This document shows positions 52,902 to 62,361 of a DNA stretch of 64,000 nt, in pieces; the stretch's first letter is position 1, and each line of letters opens with the position of its first letter. Below the pieces are notes generated by a model, which worked only from the letters and a program-made list of their open reading frames with translations, had not been told where the DNA came from and did no database searches. Origin of the DNA: DATAOG01 sp963782885. GTDB lineage: Bacteria > Pseudomonadota > Alphaproteobacteria > Geminicoccales > Geminicoccaceae. The DNA lies in the NCBI GenBank assembly GCA_963782885.1, contig CAWALL010000020.1, positions 1 to 64,000 on the forward strand. Direction: 5' to 3'. Both the position numbers and the translations under genes were made by a program.

Positions 52902-54656
52902 ATGCGCAGGTTGAGCAGGCGCCTGGCCGCCGCGCACGGCTTCCTGGCCAAGCTCTGGAAGCTGAGCGCGCCTTATTTCTGGTCCGAGGAGCGCTGGAGC
53001 GCCCGCGGCCTGCTCGCGATCGTCGTCGGCAGCGGCGTCGTCCTCGTCTACATCACCAAGCTCCTGAACGACTGGAACGAGCGCTTTTTCAACGCGCTGC
53101 AGGACAAGAACGTGCACGCGTTCTGGATCGAGCTCCGGTATTTCTGCGTGCTCGCCTTCTTCTTCATCGTGATTGCGGTCTACCGGCTCTGGTTTCGCCA
53201 GATGCTGCAGATCCGCTGGCGGCGCTGGTTGACCAACGTCTACTTCCGGGACTGGCTGGCCGACCGGACCTATTACCGGATGGAGCTGACCAGCGCGCAG
53301 GCGGACAATCCGGAGCAGCGGATCGAGGAGGACTGCAACACGTTCACCGGCCAGACCCTGGTGATCGTGCTCGGCCTGGTCTCGGAGGTTCTGACGCTCG
53401 CCACGTTCACCTCGGTGCTCTGGGGTCTTTCCGGCAGCGTCACGCTGCCGGTGTTCGGCGGGCTCACGATCCCGGGCTACATGATGTGGGTCGCGGTGGT
53501 CTACGCCGGGCTCGGCTCGTGGCTGACCTACAAGATCGGCCGGCCGCTGGTCCGGGTGAACTTCGATCTGCAGCGCTTCAACGCCGACTTCCGCTACCGG
53601 ATGGTCCGGGTGCGAGAGAACGCCGAGAGCATCGCGCTCTACCACGGCGAGCCGGACGAGGCGCGCCGCCTGCAGGGCGCGTTCGGGCGGATCTTCGGGA
53701 CCTGGTGGGACTACATGCGCTACACCAAGCGGTTGACCTGGTTCACCGCCTTCTACGGCCAGGCGGCGGACGTCTTCCCGCTGGTGGTCGCCTCGCCCCG
53801 CTATTTCATGGGCGTGATCCCGCTCGGCGTGCTGACCCAGACCGCGGGCGCGTTCGGCCGGGTCCAGGGCTCGCTGTCGTGGTTCGTCGACGTCTGGCCG
53901 ACGCTCGCCGAGTGGAAGGCGACGATCGACCGGCTGACCACCTTCGGCGAGAGCATGGAGGCGGCGCGCCGGCTGACCCGGACCACCTCCGGCTTCACGA
54001 TCGAGCGGGTCGAGGGCGGCCCGCTGCGCCTCGCGGGCGTCGAGGTCGCGCTGCCGGAGGGCCGGGTCCTGCTCGATCAGGTCGACCTCGAGGTCCGTCC
54101 AGGTGACCGGGTGGTGATCCAGGGGGCCTCGGGGAGCGGCAAGACCACGCTGTTCCGCGTGCTCGCCGGCCTCTGGCCGTTCGGTCGCGGGCTGATCCAG
54201 CTGCCCAAGGCCGCCCGCCTGCTGTTCCTACCCCAGAAGCCCTATCTACCGGTCGGCACGCTGCGCGAGGCGCTCTGCTTTCCCGAGAACCCCCATGCGT
54301 ACGACCTGGTCGCGATCGGTCAGGCGCTCGCGGTCACCGGTCTCGATCACCTGGCCGACCGGCTGGACGAGGAGCGCTTCTGGTCGCCGGTGCTGTCGCC
54401 CGGCGAGCAGCAGCGGCTCGCGATCGCCCGCGCGCTCCTGCTGCGGCCCGAGTGGCTGTTCCTCGACGAGGCGACCTCGGCGCTCGACGAGCCTATGGAA
54501 GCGAAGCTTTACCACCTTCTGCGGCAGCGGCTGCCGCAAGCAGCCATTATCAGCGTCGCGCACAAGGCGAGCGTGGTCGCGTTTCACGACCGGCGCCTGA
54601 CGATCGACCCGGGCGCGCGGCGCCTGCTGACCGAGCCGGTGGCGCTCGCCGGCTAG
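52902..54656 (+). CDS. ABC transporter, permease fused to ATPase (SbmA/BacA-related)
   Basis: 584 aa. The N-terminal half has five or six membrane helices and the family block YITKLLNDWNERFFNALQDK, plus NPEQRIEEDCNTFT and RFNADFRYRMVRVRENAESI, as in SbmA/BacA/YddA transporters. The C-terminal ATPase has Walker A GASGSGKTT, signature LSPGEQQRLA and Walker B WLFLDEATSALD. Relatives move peptides or very-long-chain acyl compounds. A CtrA-type motif lies upstream. It is a stand-alone gene. Confidence 0.92.
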   Translation: MRRLSRRLAAAHGFLAKLWKLSAPYFWSEERWSARGLLAIVVGSGVVLVYITKLLNDWNERFFNALQDKNVHAFWIELRYFCVLAFFFIVIAVYRLWFRQMLQIRWRRWLTNVYFRDWLADRTYYRMELTSAQADNPEQRIEEDCNTFTGQTLVIVLGLVSEVLTLATFTSVLWGLSGSVTLPVFGGLTIPGYMMWVAVVYAGLGSWLTYKIGRPLVRVNFDLQRFNADFRYRMVRVRENAESIALYHGEPDEARRLQGAFGRIFGTWWDYMRYTKRLTWFTAFYGQAADVFPLVVASPRYFMGVIPLGVLTQTAGAFGRVQGSLSWFVDVWPTLAEWKATIDRLTTFGESMEAARRLTRTTSGFTIERVEGGPLRLAGVEVALPEGRVLLDQVDLEVRPGDRVVIQGASGSGKTTLFRVLAGLWPFGRGLIQLPKAARLLFLPQKPYLPVGTLREALCFPENPHAYDLVAIGQALAVTGLDHLADRLDEERFWSPVLSPGEQQRLAIARALLLRPEWLFLDEATSALDEPMEAKLYHLLRQRLPQAAIISVAHKASVVAFHDRRLTIDPGARRLLTEPVALAG

Positions 54657-55109
54657 CCGAAAGCGGACGCCGGTCGACGAAACGGCTTGCCAGGCGCCGA
54701 GCTTGGCGCGCATGTCTGGGGTGCTGCAGGAGAGCGTGGCCGCGAGCATGAGATCGAAGCACCGCGCGCGGAGGGTCATCGGTGCGGGCGACGGCGGCGA
54801 TGGGCGCGGGTCCCGGGCGCTGGCCGCAGCGGCGCCGACGAGTCAGGCGAGGTGCCCGCGCGACGCCGTTGCCGCCGGGGACCCGGACCGCGCCCCGCGC
54901 TGGCGGATTCAAGGCGTGTTGCGCCTGCCCGGGGGACGGAGCGGGACCGTGGTCGAAGGAGTGCGGCGCAGGGTCACGCTCCCGCCGGAAGACCCGCCCG
55001 GCCGGCTCGATTCCGGCATCGCCCGGCATCGGGCCGACAGCGATCGCCGCGGGCGCCGCCCGCGCGATCTCCGGCGCGTCTCGATCGGCGACCCTCGGGG
55101 TGCGGACCG
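54657..55109. other. Gene-free stretch
   Basis: 453 bases between the ABC exporter and a secreted protein gene. Several frames are open, but all give Arg/Pro-rich translations without motifs, ribosome-binding sites or codon bias. I see no repeats or convincing hairpins. Confidence 0.4.
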
Positions 55110-55748
55110 GTGAGCGCGCGGCGGTTGGCGTCGCTGATCGGCGGCCTGGCCGGGGCCATGGTTGCCGGCAGCCTGCATGCCGGAACCTTCACGACCGGCG
55201 GCCTGTCGTTCAGCGACGAGCTCGGCGGCGCCCGGCTGCTTGCCGCCAGCGGCACCGGCACCGCGGGCGACCCGATCGTGCTGGTCGAGGAGATCACCGG
55301 CGCGGGGCCCGCGATCCTGAGCGTCCGCAACGATCGCCCCGGCCATCTGCACGTCTCGCCGGCGATCGGCTTTCTGACCCTCTCGATCGTCAACGTCATC
55401 GCCAACCGCGGCCCCTGGCGCTGGGCGGGCTTCGATCTGGAGCTCAGGACCACGCCGGACCAGCCGAGCGTCTACACCGACGGCCTGTCGTTCGATCAGC
55501 CGCAGACCTTTCATCGCCTGGCGAAGGCCGATCGCTTCGAGCAGGCCCGGCAGGAGGACGAGCCGTTCGACCGCATCCGCTTCGACGGCGGCAACGTCGA
55601 TCCGCGCGACGATCTCCGGCTCGCCTTCGACATCCTGGATGCCAACGGCCGCGCGGTCTTCTACCTGGTCCAGCGGCCGATCGTGCTCCTCGCCCAGATG
55701 GACCCGCCGCTCGGGCCCCAATTGGCCGACCTCGAGCACGACCGTTAG
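55110..55748 (+). CDS. Secreted hypothetical protein
   Basis: 212 aa. The signal peptide (SLIGGLAGAMVAGSLHAG) is followed by TFTTGGLSFSDELGGARLL and a beta-rich body (LSVRNDRPGHLHVSPAIGFL, then FDLELRTTPDQPSVYTDGLS). The presence of TGGLSFSDE and of later FDQPQTF and FDRIRF repeats suggests a beta-sandwich envelope protein. No family recognised. GTG start at 55110; the ribosome-binding site is weak. Confidence 0.68.
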   Translation: MSARRLASLIGGLAGAMVAGSLHAGTFTTGGLSFSDELGGARLLAASGTGTAGDPIVLVEEITGAGPAILSVRNDRPGHLHVSPAIGFLTLSIVNVIANRGPWRWAGFDLELRTTPDQPSVYTDGLSFDQPQTFHRLAKADRFEQARQEDEPFDRIRFDGGNVDPRDDLRLAFDILDANGRAVFYLVQRPIVLLAQMDPPLGPQLADLEHDR

Positions 55749-55807
55749 ACCCGGGAGGCGCGACTCCGAGCCGCCGAGCCTTGTCGATTCGGGCGCCCCC
55801 GGCCAGA

Positions 55808-55825
55808 TGTAGTGCGATCACTACA
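55808..55825. promoter_or_regulatory. Palindromic operator before the antitoxin gene
   Basis: TGTAGTG and CACTACA form a perfect 7-bp inverted repeat with a CGAT centre. It ends two bases before the ATG at 55828. Type II toxin-antitoxin pairs usually repress themselves through such a site. Confidence 0.65.
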
Positions 55826-55827
55826 GG

Positions 55828-56079
55828 ATGCGCATCGTCATGAGGACCGTGTCCGCGCGCGAGGCCAACCAGCGATTCTCACGCCTTCTCGGCGAAGTCG
55901 CGGGCGGCGAGAAGATCGTCATCACCCGGCGCGGGCAGCCGGTCGCGACGCTGGCGCCGTATCGCGGCCCGGTGACGCCCGCGCGCAAGGCGGCGCTCGA
56001 ACGGCTGATGGCGCTCGGCCGCAAGGGCTTTCACCTGGGCGGGATCCGCGCCACCCGCGATGAGATGCACGAGCGGTGA
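55828..56079 (+). CDS. Type II antitoxin, Phd/YefM family
   Basis: 83 aa. VSAREANQRFSRLLGEVAGG and EKIVITRRGQPVATLAPYRG are the classic Phd/YefM DNA-binding and dimerisation elements; the C-terminal tail (about 50-83) should wrap the toxin. ATG 55828 or ATG 55840 could be the start. The palindrome just upstream is the likely operator. The toxin gene overlaps its stop by four bases, but the toxin is frameshifted. Confidence 0.85.
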   Translation: MRIVMRTVSAREANQRFSRLLGEVAGGEKIVITRRGQPVATLAPYRGPVTPARKAALERLMALGRKGFHLGGIRATRDEMHER

Positions 56080-56575
56080 GACTGAGCCTCGATGCCAACA
56101 TCTCGTGTACTTTGTCGACGTCGATGCCGGCGAGCGGCATGCGCGGGCGATCGATCTGGTGGCGCGCGCAGGTGCCGCCGATTGCATCCTGACGCTGCAG
56201 TCGATGGGCGAATTCTTCCATGTCGTGACGCGCAAAGGCAAACTGCCGGCGTCCGACGCGGCGACCGCTGTCGAGCGCCTGCGCGCGGCCTTCCCGGTCG
56301 AGGCTGCCGGGCCGAAGATCCTGGACACCGTTCTGCCGGCCGTGCTCCGGCATGGTCTGCCGTTCTGGGACGCCATGCTCTGGGCGACGGTTCAACAGGC
56401 CGGCTGCCAGATCCTGCTGAGCGAGGATTTTCGGGATGGCCGGAAGCTCGGTGCCGTGACCTTCGTCAATCCGTTCGAGGGCCGGAATGCTGCGGTCCTC
56501 GACCGGGCATTGCCGCCGATAGCCCTCAGGCGTAGCGCGCTCCGCGGGGCGGAGCTCGCGCTGGAGCAGGACTGA
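56076..56575 (+). pseudogene. PIN-domain toxin, frameshifted near its start
   Basis: The GTG at 56076 overlaps the antitoxin stop (GTGA) and reads VRLSLDANI. The frame then loses one base near 56103, and the expected LVYFVDVDAGERHARAI continues in another frame. Acidic residues of the nuclease site remain (LDAN, MGEFFHV, PFWDAMLWATVQQAG, LLSEDF). The repaired protein of about 166 aa is longer at its C-terminus than typical VapC. Loss of the toxin with the antitoxin kept is a common end state, but a sequencing error is possible. Confidence 0.75.
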
Positions 56576-56782
56576 AGTCGGCGATGACGGTGATGCCAGC
56601 CGGTTGGATCGGGTCCTGTGGCAGCAGGCCTTCGCGTCGGCGCTCCAGAGGTCGATCGAAGCGGCGATCACGGTCATGACGACGATCACGTCGATCACGG
56701 CCAACACGCCAAAGCGGATGCGCAGTCGCTCTCGGTCACCGGCGTCCGGGTCGCCGATCGTGAGCATCGGCGGGATTTCCGG

Positions 56783-58264
56783 ATGAACGTGCTGCTCATC
56801 ACCGCCGACCAGTGGCGGGGCGACTGCCTCGGGCTGCTCGGGCACGCCTGCCTGCGGACCCCGCACCTGGATGCGCTCGCCGGGCGGGGCGTGCTGTTCC
56901 GGCGGCACTTCTCGCAGGCGACGCCCTGCGGGCCGGCGCGCGCGTCGCTGCACACCGGCATGTATGCACTGAATCACCGCTCGGTCACCAACGGCACGCC
57001 GCTCGACGCGCGCCACAGCGATCTCGCCGCCGAGGCGGGCAAGGCCGGCTATCGGCCGATCCTGTTCGGCTACACCGACCGGAGCCTCGATCCGCGCAGG
57101 CGCGATCCCGCCGATCCGTGGCTTCGGACCTACGAAGGCCTGTACCCGAGCTTCGAGATCGGCCTCTACCTGCCCGAAGACAATGCCGCGTGGCTCGCCC
57201 ATCTCAAGCGTCGGCATGGCCGCTCCTGGAGCCTGGCCGAGCTGTTCGGCGGCGACCTCGGAGCGCCCGCGCCCTATCCGGCCGACGCCAGCGAGACCGC
57301 GTTTGTCGCCGATTCGTTCCTGGCCTGGCTCGAGCGGCGGGACGCGACCGGCCCCTGGTTCGCGCACCTGACCTTCCTGAAGCCGCATCCGCCGCTGGTC
57401 GCGCCCGCCCCCTACCATGCGCTCTACGGCCCGGACCAGGTGCCGGCGCCGGTCCGGGCCGCGAGCCGCGAGGCCGAGGCGGCCGCGCATCCCTGGCTCA
57501 GGGCCAAGCTCGCGCTGCCCCTGTCTGAGAGCTGGTACGGCAAGCCCGCAGGCCTGGACGAAGCCAGCATCCGTCGGGCGCGGGCGGTCTACTACGGCCT
57601 GATCACCGAGGTCGACCACCACCTCGGCCGGATCGTCGCCGCGCTCGAGGCGCTGGGCGAGCTCGACCGGACCCTGATCCTGGTCACCGCTGACCACGGC
57701 GAGATGCTGGGCGACCACTGGCTGCTCGGCAAGGCCGGCTTCTTCCCGCAAGCCTTCCACGTGCCGCTGATCGTTATCGACCCGGGCCCCGCGGCGGCGC
57801 GCGGCCGGGTGGTCGAGGCGTTCACCGAGCACGTCGACCTGATGCCGACGATCCTCGAGCGGATCGGCCTCGCGCCGCCGCTGCAATGCGATGGCCGGAG
57901 CCTGGTCCCCTGGCTCGAGGGCGGAGATCCGGCCGACTGGCGCGCGGCGGCGCATTACGAGCACGATTTCCGCGACCTCGAGGCCCTGGATTTCGAGCGC
58001 GCGCTCGGCCTCGCTTCGGACCGCTGCGCGCTCGGGGTGCGCCAGAGCGCGGACTACGCCTACGTCCACTTAAACGGCCTGGCGCCGCTCTGCTACGATT
58101 TGCGCCAGGACCCGCACCAGTTCCGGAACATCGCGGCCGACCCTGGCCGGGCCGTCGAGGTCCTGGCGCAGGCCCAGGCGATGCTGACCTGGCGGATGGA
58201 CATGGCCGAACGCCGGCTGACCGGCTGCAAGCTCACGCCCGCGGGTCCGATCGGACGCTTCTGA
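56783..58264 (+). CDS. Sulfatase family hydrolase, phosphonate monoester hydrolase-like
   Basis: 493 aa, alkaline-phosphatase superfamily. MNVLLITADQWRGDCLGLLG, the nucleophile motif TPCGPARASLHTG (Cys49, to become formylglycine), GYRPILFGYTDRSLDPR and TADHGEMLGDHWLLGK follow the pattern of phosphonate monoester hydrolase/arylsulfatases. It should hydrolyse phosphonate or sulfate monoesters in the cytoplasm (no signal peptide). No formylglycine-generating enzyme is encoded in the window. The ATG at 56783 begins the conserved N-terminus. Confidence 0.9.
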   Translation: MNVLLITADQWRGDCLGLLGHACLRTPHLDALAGRGVLFRRHFSQATPCGPARASLHTGMYALNHRSVTNGTPLDARHSDLAAEAGKAGYRPILFGYTDRSLDPRRRDPADPWLRTYEGLYPSFEIGLYLPEDNAAWLAHLKRRHGRSWSLAELFGGDLGAPAPYPADASETAFVADSFLAWLERRDATGPWFAHLTFLKPHPPLVAPAPYHALYGPDQVPAPVRAASREAEAAAHPWLRAKLALPLSESWYGKPAGLDEASIRRARAVYYGLITEVDHHLGRIVAALEALGELDRTLILVTADHGEMLGDHWLLGKAGFFPQAFHVPLIVIDPGPAAARGRVVEAFTEHVDLMPTILERIGLAPPLQCDGRSLVPWLEGGDPADWRAAAHYEHDFRDLEALDFERALGLASDRCALGVRQSADYAYVHLNGLAPLCYDLRQDPHQFRNIAADPGRAVEVLAQAQAMLTWRMDMAERRLTGCKLTPAGPIGRF

Positions 58265-58359
58265 ACGCGGGGCAGCCACGACCCCACGACGGCCGCGGCA
58301 CCGCTCACGGCGGCGGATTCGCGAAGGAGCCACGCTCGACCCCCGGGGCCGCCGGCTGG

Positions 58360-58512
58360 TTAACCTTCCGTCAACCGGTTCGGGCGCAAAGGATCGATCG
58401 GTCCATGCGACCCTGGGAGTCCGCGCGCCGTCCACGACCAGGAGCACAGATTCCCACGATCACATGGACCAGGCAAAGAAACAGTTGCCGGAAATCGTTA
58501 GGGTCCGGTTAG
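58360..58512. repeat. Dispersed palindromic element, copy E6 (full)
   Basis: 153 bp. Left end TTAA-CCTTCCG-TCAA (58360-58374); right end TTAG-GGTCCGG-TTAG (58498-58512). The left arm GGTCCATGCGACCCTGGGA starts at 58400; the right arm (GATTCCCACGATCACATGGACC-like, here split) ends at 58470. It fills the gap between the sulfatase and the DUF1989 gene; the remaining bases hold no gene. Confidence 0.85.
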
Positions 58513-58608
58513 GAGGTCCCGTGAGCGTCTCGTGGCGCGTTCTCCTGCCGAAGCTGCGGCCGGTCCGCTGAATCCTCTGGCGTCCGCTGATCCTCTGGGT
58601 GCGCTGGA

Positions 58609-59214
58609 TCAGCCGAGTACCTGGAAGTGCGCCTCGGTCGGGCTCAGGTCGGTGCCGTTGATCGGCACGCGGTCCTGCGGGCAGGCGGACATGGCGACGA
58701 TGCAGTCGAGCTCGGCGCGCAGCACCACGTAATCGCCGGGTCGGCTGACCGGTGGCCGCCAGTCGATGCCGAGACCGTCGACCACGGGCGTGTTCATCCA
58801 GAGATTCAAGGGGCTCGGGCATTCGGGCGGCGTCAGGCCGAGCTCGGCCATGCCGGCGAACAGATTGTCCCGGCAGTTGTCGTGGTGGCCGGTGCAGCCG
58901 AGGTTGCGGTAGCGCCAGAGGTCGCAGGCCGCGAGCAGCGTGTCATGGATGCCGGGCGACGTGTCCTGGACCAGCGTCAGGATCGGCCGCCGCTGGTTGG
59001 TCGCGAGCGGGTCGCCGACCCGGGGCATGATCCGGTCGAGCACCTGGCGCAGATGTTCCATCGACATGAACTCGGAAAGATCGTCGGCGTTGAACGCCCA
59101 GGTGTCGACCACCTGCTGGCCATGGGTATTGATCACCTTGATCGCCTGCCCCTTACGCAGGCGCACCGCCTTGCCCCGGCGGGCCGGCAGGGTCTGGATC
59201 TCGGCCGTGGTCAT
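58609..59214 (-). CDS. Urea carboxylase-associated family protein (DUF1989)
   Basis: 201 aa. The family is often encoded beside urea amidolyase or urea/guanidine genes; its reaction is not settled. Conserved blocks are RRGKAVRLRKGQAIKVINTH, GQQVVDTWAFNADD, EFMSMEHLRQ, CTGHHDNCRDNLFAGMAELG and NLWMNTPV. Cys and His in CTGHHDNC could hold a metal. The ATG at 59214 has GGGAGAAGCCG. It is divergent from the next small secreted protein gene, sharing an AT-rich promoter region. Confidence 0.88.
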   Translation of the reverse strand: MTTAEIQTLPARRGKAVRLRKGQAIKVINTHGQQVVDTWAFNADDLSEFMSMEHLRQVLDRIMPRVGDPLATNQRRPILTLVQDTSPGIHDTLLAACDLWRYRNLGCTGHHDNCRDNLFAGMAELGLTPPECPSPLNLWMNTPVVDGLGIDWRPPVSRPGDYVVLRAELDCIVAMSACPQDRVPINGTDLSPTEAHFQVLG

Positions 59215-59375
59215 CGGCTTCTCCCGAAGCTGGCGTTGCGCGCGCAAGTTGTCATTGCTGGGATATGAACTAAACATAAAGTCGACCGACGAACGAAGTC
59301 TTGTCGTGATTGGCCAACTGTGGGAAGTTTATGGCGGTTCAGTCGAAATATATTTTAATCGGGGGAGCTGGTCCA

Positions 59376-59726
59376 GTGCAACAAGCACCAAGAGTTGTGA
59401 TCACGATTGCGGCGCTCGTCCTGGGCCTGGCGCTCGCGGCGCCCGCCGGCGCCGCCAACCGGATCGCGCTGGTCGGCTGCGATCTGACGGCGATCGACGG
59501 GCCGACCGCGACGTTCCTGCAGATCAGCGGCGGGTCCGATCAGGGCCACGGGGGTTCCGCCTTCGCGACCGAGAGCAACGACAGCCTGAGCTCGAACGAC
59601 GTCCTCGGCCGCAGCTGCGCGCGCGTCATGGCCGATCTCGTCGACGACGGCTTCACGTTCCAGAGCGCCGAGGTTTCCGGGGGTCGCGTGAACCAATGGC
59701 TCTCGATCTGGCAGGCCAGCAACTGA
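59376..59726 (+). CDS. Small secreted hypothetical protein
   Basis: 116 aa. GTG start with GGGGGAGCTGGTCCA upstream. The signal peptide (VVITIAALVLGLALAAPAGA) precedes ANRIALVGCDLTAIDG. Two cysteines (VGCDL and RSCARV) could pair. The mature part is rich in Gly, Ser and Asp. No family recognised. An earlier in-frame TTG at 59310 is possible but lacks a ribosome-binding site. The DUF1989 gene is divergent. Confidence 0.62.
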   Translation: MQQAPRVVITIAALVLGLALAAPAGAANRIALVGCDLTAIDGPTATFLQISGGSDQGHGGSAFATESNDSLSSNDVLGRSCARVMADLVDDGFTFQSAEVSGGRVNQWLSIWQASN

Positions 59727-59814
59727 TCCCGTCGACGGGACGCATCCGGGCGTTGACAGGGCCCGTCCGCCCCTCATGATGGCCCCGCGGGGACAGCAGT
59801 TCGGGGGCGGGGCC

Positions 59815-60591
59815 ATGGAACTCAGGCTTGACGGCAAGCGGGTGGTTCTGACCGCGGGCGGGGCCGGGATCGGCCGGGTCACGCTCCAGACGTTCGTCGA
59901 TGCCGGGGCCCGGGTCGTGACCTGCGACGTCGAGCAGGAGGCGCTCGACAAGCTGCGCGGCGATCTGCCGGAGGTGCCGGCGATCCCGGCCGACGTCGCC
60001 GAGGAGGCGGATGTCGACCGTCTGTTCGCGCTCGCCGAAGAGCAGCTCGGCGGGCTCGACATCCTGATCAACAACGCTGGTATCGCCGGGCCGACCGGGC
60101 CGATCGAGGCGATCGAACCCGACGACTGGCGGCGCTGCCTCGAGGTCAACATCACCGGCCAGTATTTCTGCGCCCGCCGCGCCGTGCCGATGCTCAAGGC
60201 GGCGGGCGGCGGCGCGATCGTCAATCTGTCCTCGGCCGCCGGCCGCTTCGGCTTCGCGCTCCGGACGCCGTACTGCGCCTCGAAGTGGGCGGTGGTCGGC
60301 CTCACCAAGGCGCTCGCGATCGAGCTCGGTCCGGATCAGATCCGGGTCAACGCGATCTGCCCGGGCGCGGTCGAGGGCGACCGGATCAACCGGGTGATCG
60401 CCGCCAAGGCCAAGGCCCGCGGGGTCGCGTTCGAGGCGATGTACGCGGAATATACGGAGACCGCCTCGATGCGGCGGATGATCAGTCCGCAGGACATCGC
60501 CAACATGATCCTCTACCTCTGCTCGGACGCCGGCCGGCTGGTTTCGGGCCAGGCGATCGGGGTCGACGGCAACGTCGAGTATCTGCGGTGA
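59815..60591 (+). CDS. SDR family oxidoreductase
   Basis: 258 aa, classical short-chain dehydrogenase. Cofactor loop TAGGAGIGRVTLQTF, LINNAGIAGPTGP, catalytic Ser-Tyr-Lys in NLSSAAGRFGFALRTPYCASKWA and the C-terminal SGQAIGVDGN. It oxidises or reduces a hydroxy/keto group with NAD(P). The ATG has GGGGGCGGGGCC. The next gene overlaps its stop by four bases, so at least three genes are coupled in this operon. Confidence 0.92.
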   Translation: MELRLDGKRVVLTAGGAGIGRVTLQTFVDAGARVVTCDVEQEALDKLRGDLPEVPAIPADVAEEADVDRLFALAEEQLGGLDILINNAGIAGPTGPIEAIEPDDWRRCLEVNITGQYFCARRAVPMLKAAGGGAIVNLSSAAGRFGFALRTPYCASKWAVVGLTKALAIELGPDQIRVNAICPGAVEGDRINRVIAAKAKARGVAFEAMYAEYTETASMRRMISPQDIANMILYLCSDAGRLVSGQAIGVDGNVEYLR

Positions 60592-61559
60592 GCGCTGCGG
60601 CGCCGGCCGACCCTGAGGGCGTCCGGCGGGTCGCGGTGCTCGGCGCCGGCACGATCGGCGCGAGCTGGACCGCGCTGTTCCTGGCCGCCGGCCTCGAGGT
60701 CGCCATCTACGATCCGGCCGCGGGCACCGAGGCGCGCGTGCAGGGCTTCGTCGAGCGCGCCTGGCCGACGCTCGAGCGCCTGGGCCTCGTGCGCGCGAGC
60801 GCGCCGGCGCCGCCGTCGCTCCACCCGGATCCGGCGGCCGCAGTCGAGGGCGCCGGCTGGGTGCAGGAGAACGGTCCCGAGGATCTGGAGGCCAAGCGCG
60901 CGCTGTACGCGGCGATGGAGCCGGGCCTCGCTGCCGGGGCGGTGGTCGCGTCCTCGACGTCGGGGATCATGCCGAGCGAGCTGCAGGCGGGCCGGGTCGG
61001 GCCCGGGCGCTACATCGTCGCCCACCCCTTCAACCCGCCACACCTGATCCCACTGGTCGAGCTGGTCGGCGGCCGCGCGACCGAGCCCGCCGTGATCGAC
61101 CGGGCCGAGGCGTTCTACCGGGGCGCCGGCAAGGTCACGATCCGGGTCAAGCGGGAGGTTCCGGGCCACGTCGTCAACCGCATGCAGGCAGCCCTCTACC
61201 GCGAAGCGATCAACCTCGTGCTCGCGGGGGTCGCCGACCTCGGAGACGTCGACCGCGGGATCGCCTACGGACCGGGGCTGCGCTGGGCGATCATGGGGCC
61301 GCACGCGACCCATCACCTGGCCGGCGGCCGGGGCGGCCTTCGCCATCTGCTCGAGCACATCGGTCCCGGTCTCCAGCGCTGGATGGACGACCTCGAGGGC
61401 CTGCGCATCACGCCGGAAGTGATCGAGCGTCTGGTCGCCGCCCATGAGGCAAGCGATCCGCCCCCGATCGAGCGTCTCGAGACCGAGCGCGACGCGCTGC
61501 TGCTCGCGCTGCTGGAGACCCTGCAGACCACCCGCCGGCAGCTCGCCGGCGAGGCTTGA
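60588..61559 (+). CDS. 3-hydroxyacyl-CoA dehydrogenase family protein (carnitine dehydrogenase-like)
   Basis: 323 aa. NAD-binding VAVLGAGTIGASWTALFLAAG, VQENGPEDLEAKRALYAAME, SSTSGIMPSEL, VAHPFNPPHLIPLVELVGG and the C-terminal GPGLRWAIMGPHATHHLAGG are features of the HADH fold. The Trp-containing GPGLRW element and missing CoA-binding tail resemble carnitine 3-dehydrogenase. The true substrate may be a 3-hydroxy acid. GTG start in a GTGA overlap with the SDR upstream. Confidence 0.88.
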   Translation: MSAAAPADPEGVRRVAVLGAGTIGASWTALFLAAGLEVAIYDPAAGTEARVQGFVERAWPTLERLGLVRASAPAPPSLHPDPAAAVEGAGWVQENGPEDLEAKRALYAAMEPGLAAGAVVASSTSGIMPSELQAGRVGPGRYIVAHPFNPPHLIPLVELVGGRATEPAVIDRAEAFYRGAGKVTIRVKREVPGHVVNRMQAALYREAINLVLAGVADLGDVDRGIAYGPGLRWAIMGPHATHHLAGGRGGLRHLLEHIGPGLQRWMDDLEGLRITPEVIERLVAAHEASDPPPIERLETERDALLLALLETLQTTRRQLAGEA

Positions 61560-61570
61560 AGGGGGCCGGC

Positions 61571-62350
61571 GTGCGGTTCGCAGGCAAGAGCGTGATCGTC
61601 ACGGGCGGCGCGTCGGGCATCGGCGCGGCCACCGTCCGGCTGTTCGCCGGCGAGGGGGCGAGCGTCATGATCGCCGATCTCGACCCGGCCGGCGAGAGGC
61701 TCGCCGAGGAGCTGCGCGCGCAGGGCCGGGAGGCGGCCTTCGTCCGCACCGATGCGGCTGATGCCGGCGATGCCGCGACCCTGATCGCCGAGACCGTGCG
61801 TCGCCACGGTCGCCTCGACGTCCTGCACAACAACGCCGGCGTGCTGGTGATCGGCGACGTCACCACGCTCTCCGAGGCCGACTGGGACCGCTGCATCGAC
61901 ACCAATCTGAAGAGCGTCTTTCTCGTCTCCAGGCACGCCGTGCCGGCGATGCGCCAGACGGGCGGCGGCGCGATCGTCAACACCGCCTCGGTTGCCGGCA
62001 AGGCGGGCGGCCGCGGCTATTCGGTGTATTGCGCCTCGAAGGCCGGGATCCTGCTCCTGACCCAGTGCATGGCGCTCGATTTCGCCGCCGACCGGATCCG
62101 GGTCAACGCGGTCTGTCCTGGCCCGACCGCGACGGCGATGGTGCTCGAGCGGACCAATGCTCCGGAGCGCGAGCGTGCGCGCTGGGCGAGCGAACTGCCG
62201 GCCGGACGGATCGGCCAGCCCGAGGACACTGCCAGGGTGGTCGCCTATCTCGCTTCCGACGACGCTTCCTTCGTCACCGGCGCCGCCTGGGTGGTCGACG
62301 GCGGTCGGCTGCTGACCGGCATCGGCCAGAGCACCGTCGGCCGGCCCTGA
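61571..62350 (+). CDS. SDR family oxidoreductase (second in operon)
   Basis: 259 aa. TGGASGIGAATVRLFAGEGA, DVLHNNAGVLVIGDV, the active-site pattern TASVAGKAGGRGYSVYCASKAG and VTGAAWVVDGG show a classical SDR (GlcDH/FabG-like). The GTG at 61571 has AAGGGGG upstream; an in-frame TTG at 61556 is less likely. It lies 11 bases after the carnitine-dehydrogenase-like gene. Two SDRs around a HADH suggest stepwise oxidation of a polyol or hydroxy acid. Confidence 0.92.
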   Translation: MRFAGKSVIVTGGASGIGAATVRLFAGEGASVMIADLDPAGERLAEELRAQGREAAFVRTDAADAGDAATLIAETVRRHGRLDVLHNNAGVLVIGDVTTLSEADWDRCIDTNLKSVFLVSRHAVPAMRQTGGGAIVNTASVAGKAGGRGYSVYCASKAGILLLTQCMALDFAADRIRVNAVCPGPTATAMVLERTNAPERERARWASELPAGRIGQPEDTARVVAYLASDDASFVTGAAWVVDGGRLLTGIGQSTVGRP

Positions 62351-62361
62351 CTGCGAGCTCG

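Noticed and set aside
54703..55113. 136-codon plus-strand open frame
   Set aside because: Arg-rich translation without motif, poor start context, and it runs into the secreted-protein gene in another frame.
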